Positions 1 to 8,724 of a DNA stretch of 64,000 bases are shown piece after piece. The notes beneath the pieces were generated by a model that ran no database searches, had not been told where the DNA came from, and saw nothing but the letters and a program-made list of their open reading frames with translations. Numbering within the stretch: the stretch's first letter is position 1; each line of letters starts with the position of its first letter. A program made the position numbers and the translations under genes. Origin of the DNA: Rhodopseudomonas sp. (GTDB lineage: Bacteria; Pseudomonadota; Alphaproteobacteria; Rhizobiales; Xanthobacteraceae). The stretch covers positions 16,392-80,391 of the forward strand of contig WGNB01000035.1 in NCBI GenBank assembly GCA_016124795.1. The letters run 5' to 3'.

Positions 1-146
1 ATGGTGTCCAGCAACTCGGCGACCTCGAGCTTTTCCTCATGCGTCATAGTCGCGCCGGGGCACTGCTCGCCGTCGCGCAAGGTGGTATCGAAGATGATGA
101 CGCGGTCCTTGGAATCCGTCTTGGCGGACTGGGTCTGGCTGGTCAT
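1..146 (-). CDS. leuA: 2-isopropylmalate synthase, N-terminal fragment cut by the window edge
   Basis: Reading the minus strand from the ATG at 146-144 gives 48 codons beginning [10 protein letters not shown] and continuing into [19 protein letters not shown], the metal- and substrate-binding DxTLRDGEQ motif that opens the TIM-barrel domain of LeuA. The enzyme condenses acetyl-CoA with 2-oxoisovalerate in the first committed step of leucine synthesis. A GAAGGA Shine-Dalgarno lies about 8 bases upstream of the ATG. The rest of the gene (about 470 codons in the family) lies outside the window. Homocitrate and citramalate synthases share the motif, but this exact N-terminus is typical of proteobacterial LeuA. 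Confidence 0.85.
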   Translation of the reverse strand, partial: MTSQTQSAKTDSKDRVIIFDTTLRDGEQCPGATMTHEEKLEVAELLDT

Positions 147-560
147 TGGAATAGTCCTTCTCGTCGAATGCGCCGGTCATCGGGAGCCGATGGGCGCTTT
201 GTGGGTGCTTTGTTTCTTCATCCGTCGCTATCCCCCGAGTGCCCAGGCGCATGGCGCCCAGCCGGCTCTCAGGGGCGGATAAGGAGAAGGAGCGTGCCCA
301 GAATCAGGTTCGCCGCCGGTTCGGCCGATGCCATGGATTTGGCGGCCGCCGGTTCGATCGCGCAGATGGTCTGCAACGTCGACATTGGCGAAATAACCCT
401 CGTTTCGACAACCAAGATAGCGGGGTTCGGTGAAACCCGCGTTAATCGCTCGCGCGATATCCGTCTTTTATATGGAAGGCGGTCGACAAATCAAGCGCGC
501 TGATAGGTCAGCATTGCTGCCCAATTTACGTCCTCACCCGGCACAGGCCCTGCCCGCCGT
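147..560. other. Intergenic region upstream of leuA
   Basis: 414 bases between the leuA start and the end of the polyphosphate kinase gene. Short open frames occur in all frames but none has a credible ribosome site with protein-like composition. On the minus strand (the leuA leader) there is a local GC-rich inverted repeat near 245-262 (GGCGCCATGCGCC), but I found no Leu-rich leader peptide and no recognisable riboswitch. It presumably holds the leuA promoter. Confidence 0.4.
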
Positions 561-1445
561 TCAGGACTTTTCCTCCAGCAAGGCCTTGCGCGCCGCCTCA
601 AGCCCTTTCAGGGCCTCGCCCTCGACTTTGGGGTAATCGAGTTTGAGCTTGCCCATTGCGTGGACCAGCGCGGCTGCCACCGCGACGCGGGTGAACCACT
701 TGTTGTCCGCCGGAACGACATACCAGGGCGCCTCGTCCCGGCTGGTCTCGCGGATCAGGTCCTCATAGGCCGCCATGTATTGCGGCCACAGCTTGCGCTC
801 GGCGACATCGCCCATCGAGAATTTCCAGCGCTTGCCGGGCTCGTCGATGCGGTCGAGGAAGCGCTTGCGCTGTTCGTCGAGCGAGACGTTGAGAAAGAAC
901 TTGAGGACCAGCGTGCCGTTGCGCGCCAGATGCCGCTCGAAGGCGCGGATATCGTCAAACCTCTTTTGCCAGATTTTCTTGCCGTTGGCGGCGTCCGGCA
1001 GGCGCTGCGCTTCGAGATAGCCAGGATGTATCCGGACCGTCAGCACTTCCTCGTAATGGGACCGATTGAAAATGCCGATCCGGCCGCGCTCCGGCAGCGC
1101 CTTGGCGATCCGCCAGAGAAAATCGTGGTCCAGCTCCTCGGCGCTCGGTTGTTTGAAGGAGTGGACCTGCACGCCTTGCGGATTGACGCCGCTCATGACG
1201 TGCTTGATCAGGCTATCCTTGCCGGCAGCGTCCATCGCCTGCAGGACGATCAGCACCGAATACTGATTGTTGGCGTAAAGCCGCTCCTGCAGCTCGGCGA
1301 GCCGCGCGATGCCCTCCTCGAGCATCTGTTTGGCGTCGTCCTTGTCAATCGACAGCCCGCAGCAGTCGGCCGGGTCGTGGTCGGCGAGCCTGAACTTGGC
1401 CGGCTTGTCGATGCGAAAACGCTTGGCGAGTTTTTCTAGCTTCAT
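561..1445 (-). CDS. ppk2: Polyphosphate kinase 2 family protein (polyphosphate:nucleotide phosphotransferase)
   Basis: 294 residues. PPK2 enzymes transfer phosphate between polyphosphate and nucleoside mono- or diphosphates in the cytoplasm. The Walker A-like loop LQAMDAAGKDSLIKHVMSG is near residues 68-86. It is followed by the family blocks HSFKQPSAEELDHDFLWR and IGIFNRSHYEEVLTVRIHP (Walker B and lid region), and by LKFFLNVSLDEQRKRFLDRI. The ATG at 1445 was chosen over an upstream extension because the family aligns from MKLEKLAKRFRI. Ten bases separate it from the upstream NUDIX gene, so the two are probably cotranscribed. The block order resembles AMP/ADP-type PPK2; substrate preference is inferred. 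Confidence 0.88.
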   Translation of the reverse strand: MKLEKLAKRFRIDKPAKFRLADHDPADCCGLSIDKDDAKQMLEEGIARLAELQERLYANNQYSVLIVLQAMDAAGKDSLIKHVMSGVNPQGVQVHSFKQPSAEELDHDFLWRIAKALPERGRIGIFNRSHYEEVLTVRIHPGYLEAQRLPDAANGKKIWQKRFDDIRAFERHLARNGTLVLKFFLNVSLDEQRKRFLDRIDEPGKRWKFSMGDVAERKLWPQYMAAYEDLIRETSRDEAPWYVVPADNKWFTRVAVAAALVHAMGKLKLDYPKVEGEALKGLEAARKALLEEKS

Positions 1446-1455
1446 AAGGAGCAGT

Positions 1456-2202
1456 TCACGCCGAAGCTGGCGGCTTGGCAAGAGCGGCCGGATCGGGCGC
1501 GCCGAGCGCCAACCGGTGCTCCAAAAAGGCGGTAACAAAAGGCAGCATCGCCGGGTCGAAATCGCTGCGACCGCGCACTATACGGATATCAGCGAGTTCC
1601 GACTGCCGCTCGGCCGCGATATGAGCCATGATCCGCCGGCGCAAGGTCTCGGCATCCTCATCGCTGCGCAGAACCTTGAGATGCGCGATCATCGGACCGG
1701 CAACAACTGTGGTCCAACCCGGCTCGGGCGTGAAGTCGGACAGCCGCAGGCCGGTTTCCTCGGCCAGTTCACGGGCCACACTGGCGTCGAAGTCGACGAC
1801 GTCGCCGACGATGTCGCTACGGTCAGGCGTGCCGCAAGGGAAATAGATCTCGCCGCCGCGCGAGGTGTGATCGGCCATGACGCCGAGCATGAAGGCGCCG
1901 TCGGCGGACAATATTGCCGCCACGCCGAAACAGTCCCGCACGCCGGCGCGCGGATGCCCCCAATGCCGCCACGATACGAAGCTGGCGTAGTCCGTCTCGA
2001 GAAACTGGCCGCTGAAAACGCCATCGCGCACGATTTGACGGTGCAGCAACAATATCCGTCCGTTCCACAATGCCGGCTTGCGTCGCCGCAATTCGGCGAA
2101 GTGCGCCTCGATCTCGGCCCGCCGTTCATCGGCAAAAGCCCAGGGTTTCTGTGCAAAGCTGAGATCCAGCCTGTCGACATGGAAGACGGTCGGATCGCTC
2201 AT
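1456..2202 (-). CDS. NUDIX hydrolase-like protein
   Basis: 248 residues. The core of a Nudix box is visible as VARELAEETGL (REUxEExGU consensus) around residues 142-152. It is preceded by a glycine and a longer than usual insert (GTPDRSDIVGDVVDFDAS), so the G-x5-E spacing is not canonical. An extended N-terminal region (about 90 residues) precedes the fold. Nudix proteins hydrolyse nucleoside diphosphates linked to another moiety; the substrate cannot be read here. The gene lies just upstream of ppk2 in the same orientation, which suggests joint involvement in nucleotide/polyphosphate metabolism (inference). Confidence 0.7.
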   Translation of the reverse strand: MSDPTVFHVDRLDLSFAQKPWAFADERRAEIEAHFAELRRRKPALWNGRILLLHRQIVRDGVFSGQFLETDYASFVSWRHWGHPRAGVRDCFGVAAILSADGAFMLGVMADHTSRGGEIYFPCGTPDRSDIVGDVVDFDASVARELAEETGLRLSDFTPEPGWTTVVAGPMIAHLKVLRSDEDAETLRRRIMAHIAAERQSELADIRIVRGRSDFDPAMLPFVTAFLEHRLALGAPDPAALAKPPASA

Positions 2203-2261
2203 GCTTCTTGCCTGCTTCCCGGCGCACTATCGGGTACGGAGAGACGAGCGCCGCCTCCCGA

Positions 2262-3116
2262 TCACGCCCCGATGCGCTTGGCTTCGAACGGCCGGCTCGG
2301 ATTGACGATCTCGTCCTGCGCGGTGACGAACTGGATTTCGGCAGCGCCGATTTCGGCGGTCTTGGCCAGCACACCGTAGATCGCCGAGCCGGCTTTTGCG
2401 AGCGCCGCGCCGGCGTTTCCCTCGCGCAGATAATGCGCCAGGAACAGCGCGGCCATGGCATCGCCGGCGCCGCTGGCGACCAGTTCGAGCTTCGGGGTTC
2501 GCAGCAGATATTGACCGTCATCGTCGCAGGCCAGCATGTCGATTGAATCCGCCGGCGTTTCATCGCTATGCAACGAGGTCACCAGCACGGTGCGCGGACC
2601 CGACTTCTGCAAGGCCTCGACCGCCAGCAGCGCGTCGTTAAGGGTGACCGTCTTGCGGCCGGTCAGGAAGTCCAGCTCGAACTGATTAGGCGTGACGATG
2701 TCGGCGGCCGGCACGGCCTTATCACGGATGAATTCCGGGATGCCGTCGCGCACAAATACGCCGGTATGGACGTCGCCGATCACCGGATCGCAGCAATAGC
2801 GCACCGACGGGTTGCAGCGCCTGACGGTCGCGACTGAATCGAGAATGGCGGCCGCCGTCTCGGCGCTGCCCATGTAACCCGACAGCACGCCGTCGCATTC
2901 GCTCAACACCCCCCGCGCCTCAACGCCAGCGACCAGATCACGGATCAGCTTGGGCGCAAAGACCTCGCCGGTCCATTCGCCGTAGCCGGTATGATTGGAA
3001 AACTGCACGGTATGGATCGGCCAGACCTCGACCCCGATCCGTTGCAGCGGAAAGACCGCGGCCGCATTGCCGACATGGCCATAGACGACGTGGGACTGGA
3101 TCGACATCAGGTTCAT
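2262..3116 (-). CDS. pdxY: Pyridoxal kinase PdxY
   Basis: 284 residues, the usual family length. It phosphorylates pyridoxal in the B6 salvage pathway. It begins [20 protein letters not shown], with the substrate-binding [13 protein letters not shown] motif. [22 protein letters not shown] (ATP-binding), [12 protein letters not shown] and the C-terminal ribokinase-family [15 protein letters not shown] (anion hole and catalytic Asp) follow in order. Neither the first ATG nor the second (three codons later) has a clear Shine-Dalgarno. PdxK-type bifunctional kinases are the main alternative, but the N-terminal motif favours PdxY. Confidence 0.93.
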   Translation of the reverse strand: MNLMSIQSHVVYGHVGNAAAVFPLQRIGVEVWPIHTVQFSNHTGYGEWTGEVFAPKLIRDLVAGVEARGVLSECDGVLSGYMGSAETAAAILDSVATVRRCNPSVRYCCDPVIGDVHTGVFVRDGIPEFIRDKAVPAADIVTPNQFELDFLTGRKTVTLNDALLAVEALQKSGPRTVLVTSLHSDETPADSIDMLACDDDGQYLLRTPKLELVASGAGDAMAALFLAHYLREGNAGAALAKAGSAIYGVLAKTAEIGAAEIQFVTAQDEIVNPSRPFEAKRIGA

Positions 3117-3132
3117 GGGGATACCAATAACA

Positions 3133-3161
3133 GATACGGCGGGGAAGTTCCCCGCCGTATC
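3133..3161 (-). terminator. Strong hairpin between ABC binding protein and pdxY
   Basis: A perfect 14-bp inverted repeat (GATACGGCGGGGAA / TTCCCCGCCGTATC, one central base) lies between the stop of the binding-protein gene at 3191 and the pdxY start. Only a weak T-rich run follows on the minus strand, so termination may be partial or factor-dependent. It probably separates pdxY from the transporter gene upstream. Confidence 0.6.
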
Positions 3162-3190
3162 GCAACTTCAGGACTAAAGGATAACAGCGC

Positions 3191-4219
3191 CTATTTCATC
3201 CCCAGCTTCTTGTTGGCTTCATCGACAAAGCTGTTCGTATAGGTCTTCGACAGGTCGATATTGGCCTTGGCGACGGCCGGCGACGACTGGCTAAACACCG
3301 CCAGAACCGCGGCGGCGCCCTTCGGGTCCATGCGGCCGGTTTCCGAATACATCGGCATGGTATTTTTCAGCGCCGCGATATAACCCGGCTTGTCCTTGCC
3401 GATCAGCTCGGGCGGCATCTTGGCGGTGATTTCCTCGGCAGTGTGGCTGTGAATCCACCTCAGCGTCGAGACGATGGCATTGGTCATCGCCTGTACTTCT
3501 TTCTGGTGGCCCTTGATCCAGTCGGCCTGGGCATAGAGCGCGCCGCCGGGATATTCACCGCCGAACACCGCGAGGGTGTCTTTCTGCGAACGGGTGTCGC
3601 TGAGGATCCGCAAGTCCTTGAACTGGCCGGCCAGCACGGTCACCGCCGGATCGAGCATCACCGCGGCATCGATCTGACCCTGCTCCATCGCCGCGATCGC
3701 CGAACCGCCGAGACCGACACCGATCACGCCGACCGAATTCGAATCGACGCCGTTCTTGCTCAGCAGATATTTCAGGAAGAAGTCGGTCGACGAACCGGGC
3801 GCCGACACACCGACCTTCTTGCCGGCGAGATCCTTCACCGACTTCACGGTGTCATTGTGCTTCGGCGACACCACCAGCACCAGACCGGGGAAGCGATCAT
3901 AAACGACGAAAGACTGGAGGTGCTGACCCTTGGCGGCGAGATTGACGCAATGATCGAAGTAGCCGGACGCGACGTCGGCCGAACCACCCATCACCGCCTT
4001 GAGCGAATCCGAACCGCCCTTGAACTGCACGACATCGACATCGACGCCGGCTTTCTTGAACTCGCCGAGCGAGGCGGCCAGCATGGTCGGCAGATAACAC
4101 AGGCACGACGCACCGCCGACGGCGATGGTGACCTTGGCTTGCGCCAGACCGACCGTCAGGCCGGATGAAACAACAAGCGCGGCCAGCATGGTTGCCAGCC
4201 GGCGAAATAATGCGGGCAT
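3191..4219 (-). CDS. ABC transporter substrate-binding protein, NitT/TauT type
   Basis: 342 residues with a Sec signal peptide (MPALFRRLATMLAALVVSSG, cleaved after AQA near residue 28), so periplasmic. The body follows the SsuA/THI5/NMT1 pattern: YLPTMLAASLGEFKKAGVDVDVVQFKGG, then ADVASGYFDH, then DLAGKKVGVSAPGSSTDFFLKYLL. These proteins capture small anionic or sulfonated/aromatic solutes and deliver them to a TauC/TauB-type importer. A matching permease and ATPase sit at 5417-7020 on the same strand but beyond an opposite-strand gene. The mature N-terminus carries an unusual Cys-x-Cys (GGASCLCYLP). The ligand is unknown. Confidence 0.85.
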   Translation of the reverse strand: MPALFRRLATMLAALVVSSGLTVGLAQAKVTIAVGGASCLCYLPTMLAASLGEFKKAGVDVDVVQFKGGSDSLKAVMGGSADVASGYFDHCVNLAAKGQHLQSFVVYDRFPGLVLVVSPKHNDTVKSVKDLAGKKVGVSAPGSSTDFFLKYLLSKNGVDSNSVGVIGVGLGGSAIAAMEQGQIDAAVMLDPAVTVLAGQFKDLRILSDTRSQKDTLAVFGGEYPGGALYAQADWIKGHQKEVQAMTNAIVSTLRWIHSHTAEEITAKMPPELIGKDKPGYIAALKNTMPMYSETGRMDPKGAAAVLAVFSQSSPAVAKANIDLSKTYTNSFVDEANKKLGMK

Positions 4220-4408
4220 GATTTCCTCCTCGGTTTCAGCGGGGGCCTCTCAACAGGCCGTTTCGGCGCGCAACATAAGCCAGCGCCACGGCGCTGCCTA
4301 GAGGCGGGCCGAACGACAAATGCCGGCCTTTTCCATGGCGGCGGATCGCCAAGCGGGATAAAGAAAGACATCCGGTCGATCAGAACCGGTCTAGGGAGCA
4401 ATATCGAA
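4220..4408. promoter_or_regulatory. Divergent promoter region
   Basis: 189 bases between the starts of the ABC binding protein (minus) and the TctC-like protein (plus), so both promoters should lie here. The TctC gene has a GGGAG ribosome site about 10 bases before its ATG. I cannot assign individual boxes with confidence. Confidence 0.45.
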
Positions 4409-5383
4409 ATGAAGAAACTGATGATGGCCGCGGCCTGCGCCGCATGGGCCACCGGCGCGATGCCGGCTATGGCCGCCGATTATCCCTCGCATCCGATCAC
4501 GATGGTGGTGCCACTGGGCGTTGGCGGTTCGACCGACGTCATCGCGCGTATCATGGCGCAAGGCATGGGCGATGTCCTCGGCCAGCGCATCATCGTCGAA
4601 AACACCACCGGCGCCGGCGGCTCGATCGGCGAAGGCCGAATCTCGCGTTCGACCCCGGACGGCTACACCATCGGCATCGGCCAATGGGGCACCAATGTCG
4701 CGGTCGGGGCGATCTACAATCTCAATTATGACCTCATGAAAGATTTCGAGCCGATCGGCTTGATCTCGACCCAGCCGTTTCTTGTCGTCGCGCGCAAAAC
4801 CATGCCCGCCAATAATCTCAAGGAACTGATCGCCTGGCTGAAGGCCAACAAGGATAAGGCGACCGAAGGCAATTCCGGCGTCGGCTCTCCGGCGCATGTC
4901 GCCGGCCTGATGTTTCAAAAGGCGGCCGGCGTGAACATCACCATGGTGCCCTATCGCGGCGCCGGCGATTCGACCCAGGCGCTTGTCGCCGGCCAGATCG
5001 ACGTGATGCTCAACACGCCGGCGGCCTCGATGGGCCAGCTCAAGGCCGGCGGCATTAAAGTTTACGCGGTGACATCCAACAAGCGGATCGCCTCGATGCC
5101 CGATGTGCCGACCACCGACGAAGCCGGCCTGCCGACCTTCCACTTTTCGTTCTGGCACGCGATCTGGGCGCCCAAAGGCACGCCAAAGGAAATCGTCGCC
5201 AAGCTCAACGACGCTCTGGTCAAGACGCTGGCCAACCCGAAGATCCGCGAGCGCATGGAGCAACTGACTCAGGATATCTTCCCGGTCGCCGAACAGACAC
5301 CGGAAGCCCTGCGCAAGTTCCAGCAGGAAGAAATCGACAAATGGTGGCCGGTTATCAAGGCCGCCAATATCAAGGTGAAGTAA
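4409..5383 (+). CDS. Tripartite tricarboxylate transporter substrate-binding protein (TctC/Bug family)
   Basis: 324 residues with signal peptide (MKKLMMAAACAAWATGAMPAMA, cut before ADYPS). The mature protein has the Bug signature order: YPSHPITMVVPLGVGGSTDV, RIMAQGMGDVLGQRIIVENT, GAGGSIG, and the lower-lobe loops. Bug proteins bind carboxylates in the periplasm for TctAB permeases, or act as orphan sensors. No tctA/tctB is adjacent; a TctAB pair without its own TctC sits about 31 kb away at 35.7-37.9 kb. The gene interrupts, on the opposite strand, what would otherwise be one ABC transporter operon. Ligand unknown. Confidence 0.9.
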   Translation: MKKLMMAAACAAWATGAMPAMAADYPSHPITMVVPLGVGGSTDVIARIMAQGMGDVLGQRIIVENTTGAGGSIGEGRISRSTPDGYTIGIGQWGTNVAVGAIYNLNYDLMKDFEPIGLISTQPFLVVARKTMPANNLKELIAWLKANKDKATEGNSGVGSPAHVAGLMFQKAAGVNITMVPYRGAGDSTQALVAGQIDVMLNTPAASMGQLKAGGIKVYAVTSNKRIASMPDVPTTDEAGLPTFHFSFWHAIWAPKGTPKEIVAKLNDALVKTLANPKIRERMEQLTQDIFPVAEQTPEALRKFQQEEIDKWWPVIKAANIKVK

Positions 5384-5407
5384 GCCTCGCCATCCGATCG
5401 AAGCAGC

Positions 5408-5435
5408 GGGCGACGCCTAAAGCCGTGCGTCGCCC
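5408..5435. terminator. Bidirectional terminator-like hairpin
   Basis: GGGCGACGC (5408-5416) and GCGTCGCCC (5427-5435) form a 9-bp stem whose loop contains the stop codon of the convergent permease gene. It sits between the ends of the TctC-like gene (plus) and the permease (minus), as expected for a shared terminator. No T-run is present. Confidence 0.45.
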
Positions 5436-6205
5436 GCCATCGGCCGCCAGATCAGCAGCCGCTTTTCGACAAGACTGACGACTACGTCAATCACGATCAC
5501 GAAAGCCGCCAGCACGAACATGCCGGCGAAGACCCCGGCGACATCGAAAACGCCTTCGGCCTGCTGGATCAGGTATCCCAAGCCCGCCGCCGCGCCGAGA
5601 TATTCGCCGACCACGGCGCCGACGACGGCAAAGCCGACCGAAGTGTGCAGCGACGAGAACATCCACGACAGCGCCGACGGCCAATAGACATGGCGCATCA
5701 ATTGACGTTCGTTCATGCCGAGCATGCGGGCATTGGCGAGCACCGTCGGCGAGACTTCCTTGACGCCCTGGTAGACGTTGAAGAACACGATAAAGAACAC
5801 AAGGGTGACGCCAAGCGCGACCTTCGACCAGATCCCCAAGCCCAGCCAGAGCGTAAAGATCGGCGCCAGCACGACGCGCGGCAACGCATTGGCGGCTTTG
5901 ACATAAGGATCGAACACCGCCGCGGTGCGCGGCTGGCGCGCGAACCAGAAGCCGACCAGCACGCCGCCAACCGAGCCGATGGCGAAGGCCAGCATGGCTT
6001 CGACCAGCGTGACGTAAAGATGCTTCCAGATCACGCCAGTGGCGAACCACGCGACGATCTGCTTCACGACATCGACCGGATTGGAAAAGAAGAACGGCGG
6101 CAGAAGCACCTTGCCGAAGATCGGATAGGTCGTGAACACATACCAGATTGCCAGTGAGACGACGCCGACCAGAACCTGCAGGGCGGTGAGTTTGAGACGC
6201 GACAT
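5417..6205 (-). CDS. ABC transporter permease, NitT/TauT (SsuC/TauC) type
   Basis: 262 residues, about six membrane helices, inner membrane. The cytoplasmic EAA loop contacting the ATPase is visible as NARMLGMNERQLMRHVYWPSALSWMF (two pieces read together) near residues 165-190. The ATG at 6205 is preferred to the GTG at 6208 because GGAGGG then lies 6 bases upstream. It overlaps the stop of the upstream ATPase by one base (TGATG), indicating translational coupling. It probably works with the ATPase at 6205-7020 and the binding protein at 3191-4219. Confidence 0.87.
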   Translation of the reverse strand: MSRLKLTALQVLVGVVSLAIWYVFTTYPIFGKVLLPPFFFSNPVDVVKQIVAWFATGVIWKHLYVTLVEAMLAFAIGSVGGVLVGFWFARQPRTAAVFDPYVKAANALPRVVLAPIFTLWLGLGIWSKVALGVTLVFFIVFFNVYQGVKEVSPTVLANARMLGMNERQLMRHVYWPSALSWMFSSLHTSVGFAVVGAVVGEYLGAAAGLGYLIQQAEGVFDVAGVFAGMFVLAAFVIVIDVVVSLVEKRLLIWRPMAGDARL

Positions 6206-7020
6206 CACCGGCCCTCCGCCTGGGCGTAGCCCTTGATCACTTCACTCTTGAGCATGTGCCAGATCTCGCGGTGCAAGGTATGAAACGCCGGATCGAGCTT
6301 GATCTCGGCAATGTCGCGCGGTCGCGGCAGGGTCACGCGCCAATCGCCGATGATGCGCGCGGCCGGCCCCGCCGACATGATGACGACGCGGTCGGACAAC
6401 GCGATCGCCTCTTCCAGATCGTGGGTCACGAATAGCACCGCCTTGCGGTCGGCGCTCCACAATTCAAGCAACAGATTGCCCATGATCTGCCGGGTCTGGG
6501 CATCGAGCGGACCGAAAGGCTCGTCCATCAGCAAGATCTTCGGATCGCGGATCAGAACCTGCGCCAGACCGATACGCTTGCGCTGACCGCCCGATAACAT
6601 GTGCGGATAGCGGTCGCCGAAAGCGCCCAAACCGACCTTGGCCAGCCAGTCTTTCGCGCGCGCGCGCGCCTCGGCTTTCGGCGTGCCGACGATTTCCAGA
6701 CCGATGGCGACATTTTCCAGCGCCGTTTTCCACGGAAACAGCGAATCGGCTTGGAACAAATAACCGGCCTGGCGATTAAGCGTGGTCAACGCGGCGCCGA
6801 AAATATCGGCGCGGCCGGCGGCCGGCGCGATCAGTCCGGCGGCAATATTCAACAACGTGGACTTACCACAACCGGTCGGCCCGACGATGGCGACGAATTC
6901 GCCGTCGGCGACCTTGAGCGTGGCGGCCTCGACCGCGCGGTAGCTGCCGCCCTTCGCCAGACGGAAGGCGACATCGACGCCATGCAGCTCAACGGCCGAG
7001 GTTGCTTCACTGACACTCAT
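6205..7020 (-). CDS. ABC transporter ATP-binding protein, NitT/TauT (SsuB/TauB) type
   Basis: 271 residues. Walker A GPTGCGKSTLLNI is near residues 47-59. The signature LSGGQRKRIGLAQ, Walker B ILLMDEPFGPLD and switch-His VLFVTHDLEEA follow in order. The ATG at 7020 gives the normal family length. The frame stays open upstream to 7926, but that part is antisense to the osmoprotectant gene and is not coding. The gene is coupled to the permease downstream and powers import of a small periplasmic solute of unknown identity. Confidence 0.9.
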   Translation of the reverse strand: MSVSEATSAVELHGVDVAFRLAKGGSYRAVEAATLKVADGEFVAIVGPTGCGKSTLLNIAAGLIAPAAGRADIFGAALTTLNRQAGYLFQADSLFPWKTALENVAIGLEIVGTPKAEARARAKDWLAKVGLGAFGDRYPHMLSGGQRKRIGLAQVLIRDPKILLMDEPFGPLDAQTRQIMGNLLLELWSADRKAVLFVTHDLEEAIALSDRVVIMSAGPAARIIGDWRVTLPRPRDIAEIKLDPAFHTLHREIWHMLKSEVIKGYAQAEGR

Positions 7021-7134
7021 CGGACAATTCCCTGAAGTTCGGCGGCAACCTAGCCGCTGGGAGCGGCCTTGCAAACTGCCCGAACGCCGGCAGGGCGGGT
7101 TTCGCCCGCCCCCGGTGCATGGCACATTGCCGCG
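7021..7134. promoter_or_regulatory. Divergent intergenic region with GC hairpin
   Basis: 114 bases between the ATPase start (minus) and the permease/binding-protein fusion (plus). A GGGCGGG-TTTCG-CCCGCCC hairpin at 7093-7111 lies 23 bases before the fusion start, in its probable 5' untranslated region. No promoter boxes are clear. Confidence 0.35.
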
Positions 7135-8724
7135 ATGACCCCAGACCCCCGCCTGTTCGATGCCTGGGCCCGCCTGCCCGACTATCTCGGCAGCCATGTG
7201 CTGGTCAGCCTCACCGCCCTGGCTCTTGGCCTGGGCGTCAGCCTGCCGCTGGCGATCGTGTCGATGCGGCGGCCGTTGCTGCGCGGCGCGCTGCTCGGGG
7301 CCGCCAGCGTGATCCAGACCATTCCGGGCATCGCCCTGCTCGCATTGTTCTATCCCTTGCTGCTGGCGCTGGCGGCGGCATCGGACAATATCTTCGGCGC
7401 CAGTTTTTCCGCGCTCGGCTTTCTGCCGTCGGTGCTGGCGTTGGCGCTTTATTCGATGCTGCCGGTGCTGCGCAACACTGTCACCGGCCTCGCCGGCGTC
7501 GACCCGCGCCTGCGCGAAGCCGCGCGCGTGGTCGGCATGACGCCGGGCCAGACGCTGCGCGATATCGAACTGCCGCAGGCCTTGCCGGTGATCATGGCCG
7601 GCATCCGCACCTCGGCGGTGTGGGTGATCGGCACCGCGACGCTCGCCACCCCGATCGGCCAGACGAGTCTCGGCAATTACATCTTTGCCGGGCTGCAGAC
7701 GCAGAACTGGGTATTCGTGATTTTCGGCTGCGTCGCCGCCGCCGCCTTGGCACTGGTGATCGACCAGTTGCTGGCGCAGATGGAGCGTGGCGTCGCCTTG
7801 CGCAGCCGCGTCCGGATCTGGGGCGGCGCGCTCGGCCTTGTGCTGGTGGTGCTGGCCGCGCTCACGCCCGGTTATGGCGCGACGCAAGGCACCTATGTCG
7901 TCGGCACCAAGAGCTTTACCGAACAATATGTCCTTGGCGCATTGATCCAGCAGCGACTGGCTGCCAACGGCCTGTCATCGGAACGACGAGACGGTCTAGG
8001 CTCCGCCGTGCTGTTCAAGGCGCTGACCTCCGGCGATGTCGATGTCTATGTCGATTATTCGGGCACGATCTGGGCCAATTACATGAAGCATAGCGAAGTC
8101 CAGCCGCGCGACATTGTGCTGAAGGATGTCGGACGATGGCTGAAGGCAACCTATGGCGTGCGCATGCTCGGTTCGCTCGGCTTCGAGAACGCCTATGCCC
8201 TGGCGATGCCGCGGCAGAAGGCCGACGCACTTGGCATCAACACCATCGCCGATCTGGCCGCCCATTCAGGCGAAATGACCATCGGCGGCGACTATGAATT
8301 CTTCGACCGGCCGGAATGGAAAGCGATCCGCAGCGCCTACGGCCTGCGTTTCAAGGATCAGCGCTCGATGCAGGCGACCTTCATGTATCAAGCCGCCGTC
8401 AACGGCGACGTCGATGTCGTCTCGGCCTTTTCGAGCGATGGCCAGATCGCGAAATACGATCTCAAGGTGCTGACCGACCCGAAACAGGCGATCCCGCCTT
8501 ATGACGCTATTGTGCTGATCGGCCCCGGCCGCGCCACCGACACCCGGCTTGCGGCCGCGCTCAAACCATTGATCGGCGCAATCCCGGTCGCCACCATGCA
8601 GGAAGCGAATTTGCGCGCGTCGTCAACCGGCGCTTCGCCGAACGACGTCGCCGGCTGGCTATGGGACAAGATCGGCAAGGCCGGAGCCAAGATCAAAGCC
8701 GCGCCGAACGACATGACAGACTAG
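7135..8724 (+). CDS. Osmoprotectant (glycine betaine/choline-type) ABC transporter, permease fused to substrate-binding domain
   Basis: 529 residues from the ATG at 7135 (MTPDPRLFDAWARLPDYLGSH). Residues about 1-225 form a ProW/OpuCB-type permease with membrane helices and the EAA-like loop EAARVVGMTPGQTLRDIELPQALPVIMAGIR. Residues about 250-520 form an OpuAC/OpuCC-type binding domain: VVGTKSFTEQYVLGALIQQRL, then DVDVYVDYSGTIWANYM, then INTIADLAAHSGEMTIGGDYEFFDRPEW. Fusion of the two components is known in OpuB/OpuC-like systems. The matching ATPase (OpuCA type) is not in the window; the nearby ATPase is of the NitT family on the other strand. Confidence 0.87.
   Translation: MTPDPRLFDAWARLPDYLGSHVLVSLTALALGLGVSLPLAIVSMRRPLLRGALLGAASVIQTIPGIALLALFYPLLLALAAASDNIFGASFSALGFLPSVLALALYSMLPVLRNTVTGLAGVDPRLREAARVVGMTPGQTLRDIELPQALPVIMAGIRTSAVWVIGTATLATPIGQTSLGNYIFAGLQTQNWVFVIFGCVAAAALALVIDQLLAQMERGVALRSRVRIWGGALGLVLVVLAALTPGYGATQGTYVVGTKSFTEQYVLGALIQQRLAANGLSSERRDGLGSAVLFKALTSGDVDVYVDYSGTIWANYMKHSEVQPRDIVLKDVGRWLKATYGVRMLGSLGFENAYALAMPRQKADALGINTIADLAAHSGEMTIGGDYEFFDRPEWKAIRSAYGLRFKDQRSMQATFMYQAAVNGDVDVVSAFSSDGQIAKYDLKVLTDPKQAIPPYDAIVLIGPGRATDTRLAAALKPLIGAIPVATMQEANLRASSTGASPNDVAGWLWDKIGKAGAKIKAAPNDMTD

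Noticed and set aside
240..300. Possible glycine-riboswitch-like core (CTCTCAGGGGCGGATAAGG) near leuA
   Set aside because: It lies on the strand opposite leuA, with no plus-strand gene after it, and the other conserved helices are missing.
7021..7926. Upstream in-frame extension of the NitT ATPase gene by about 300 codons
   Set aside because: It is antisense to the well supported permease/binding-protein gene, is Gln/Arg/His-rich and adds no ABC-family sequence; the ATG at 7020 gives the normal length.
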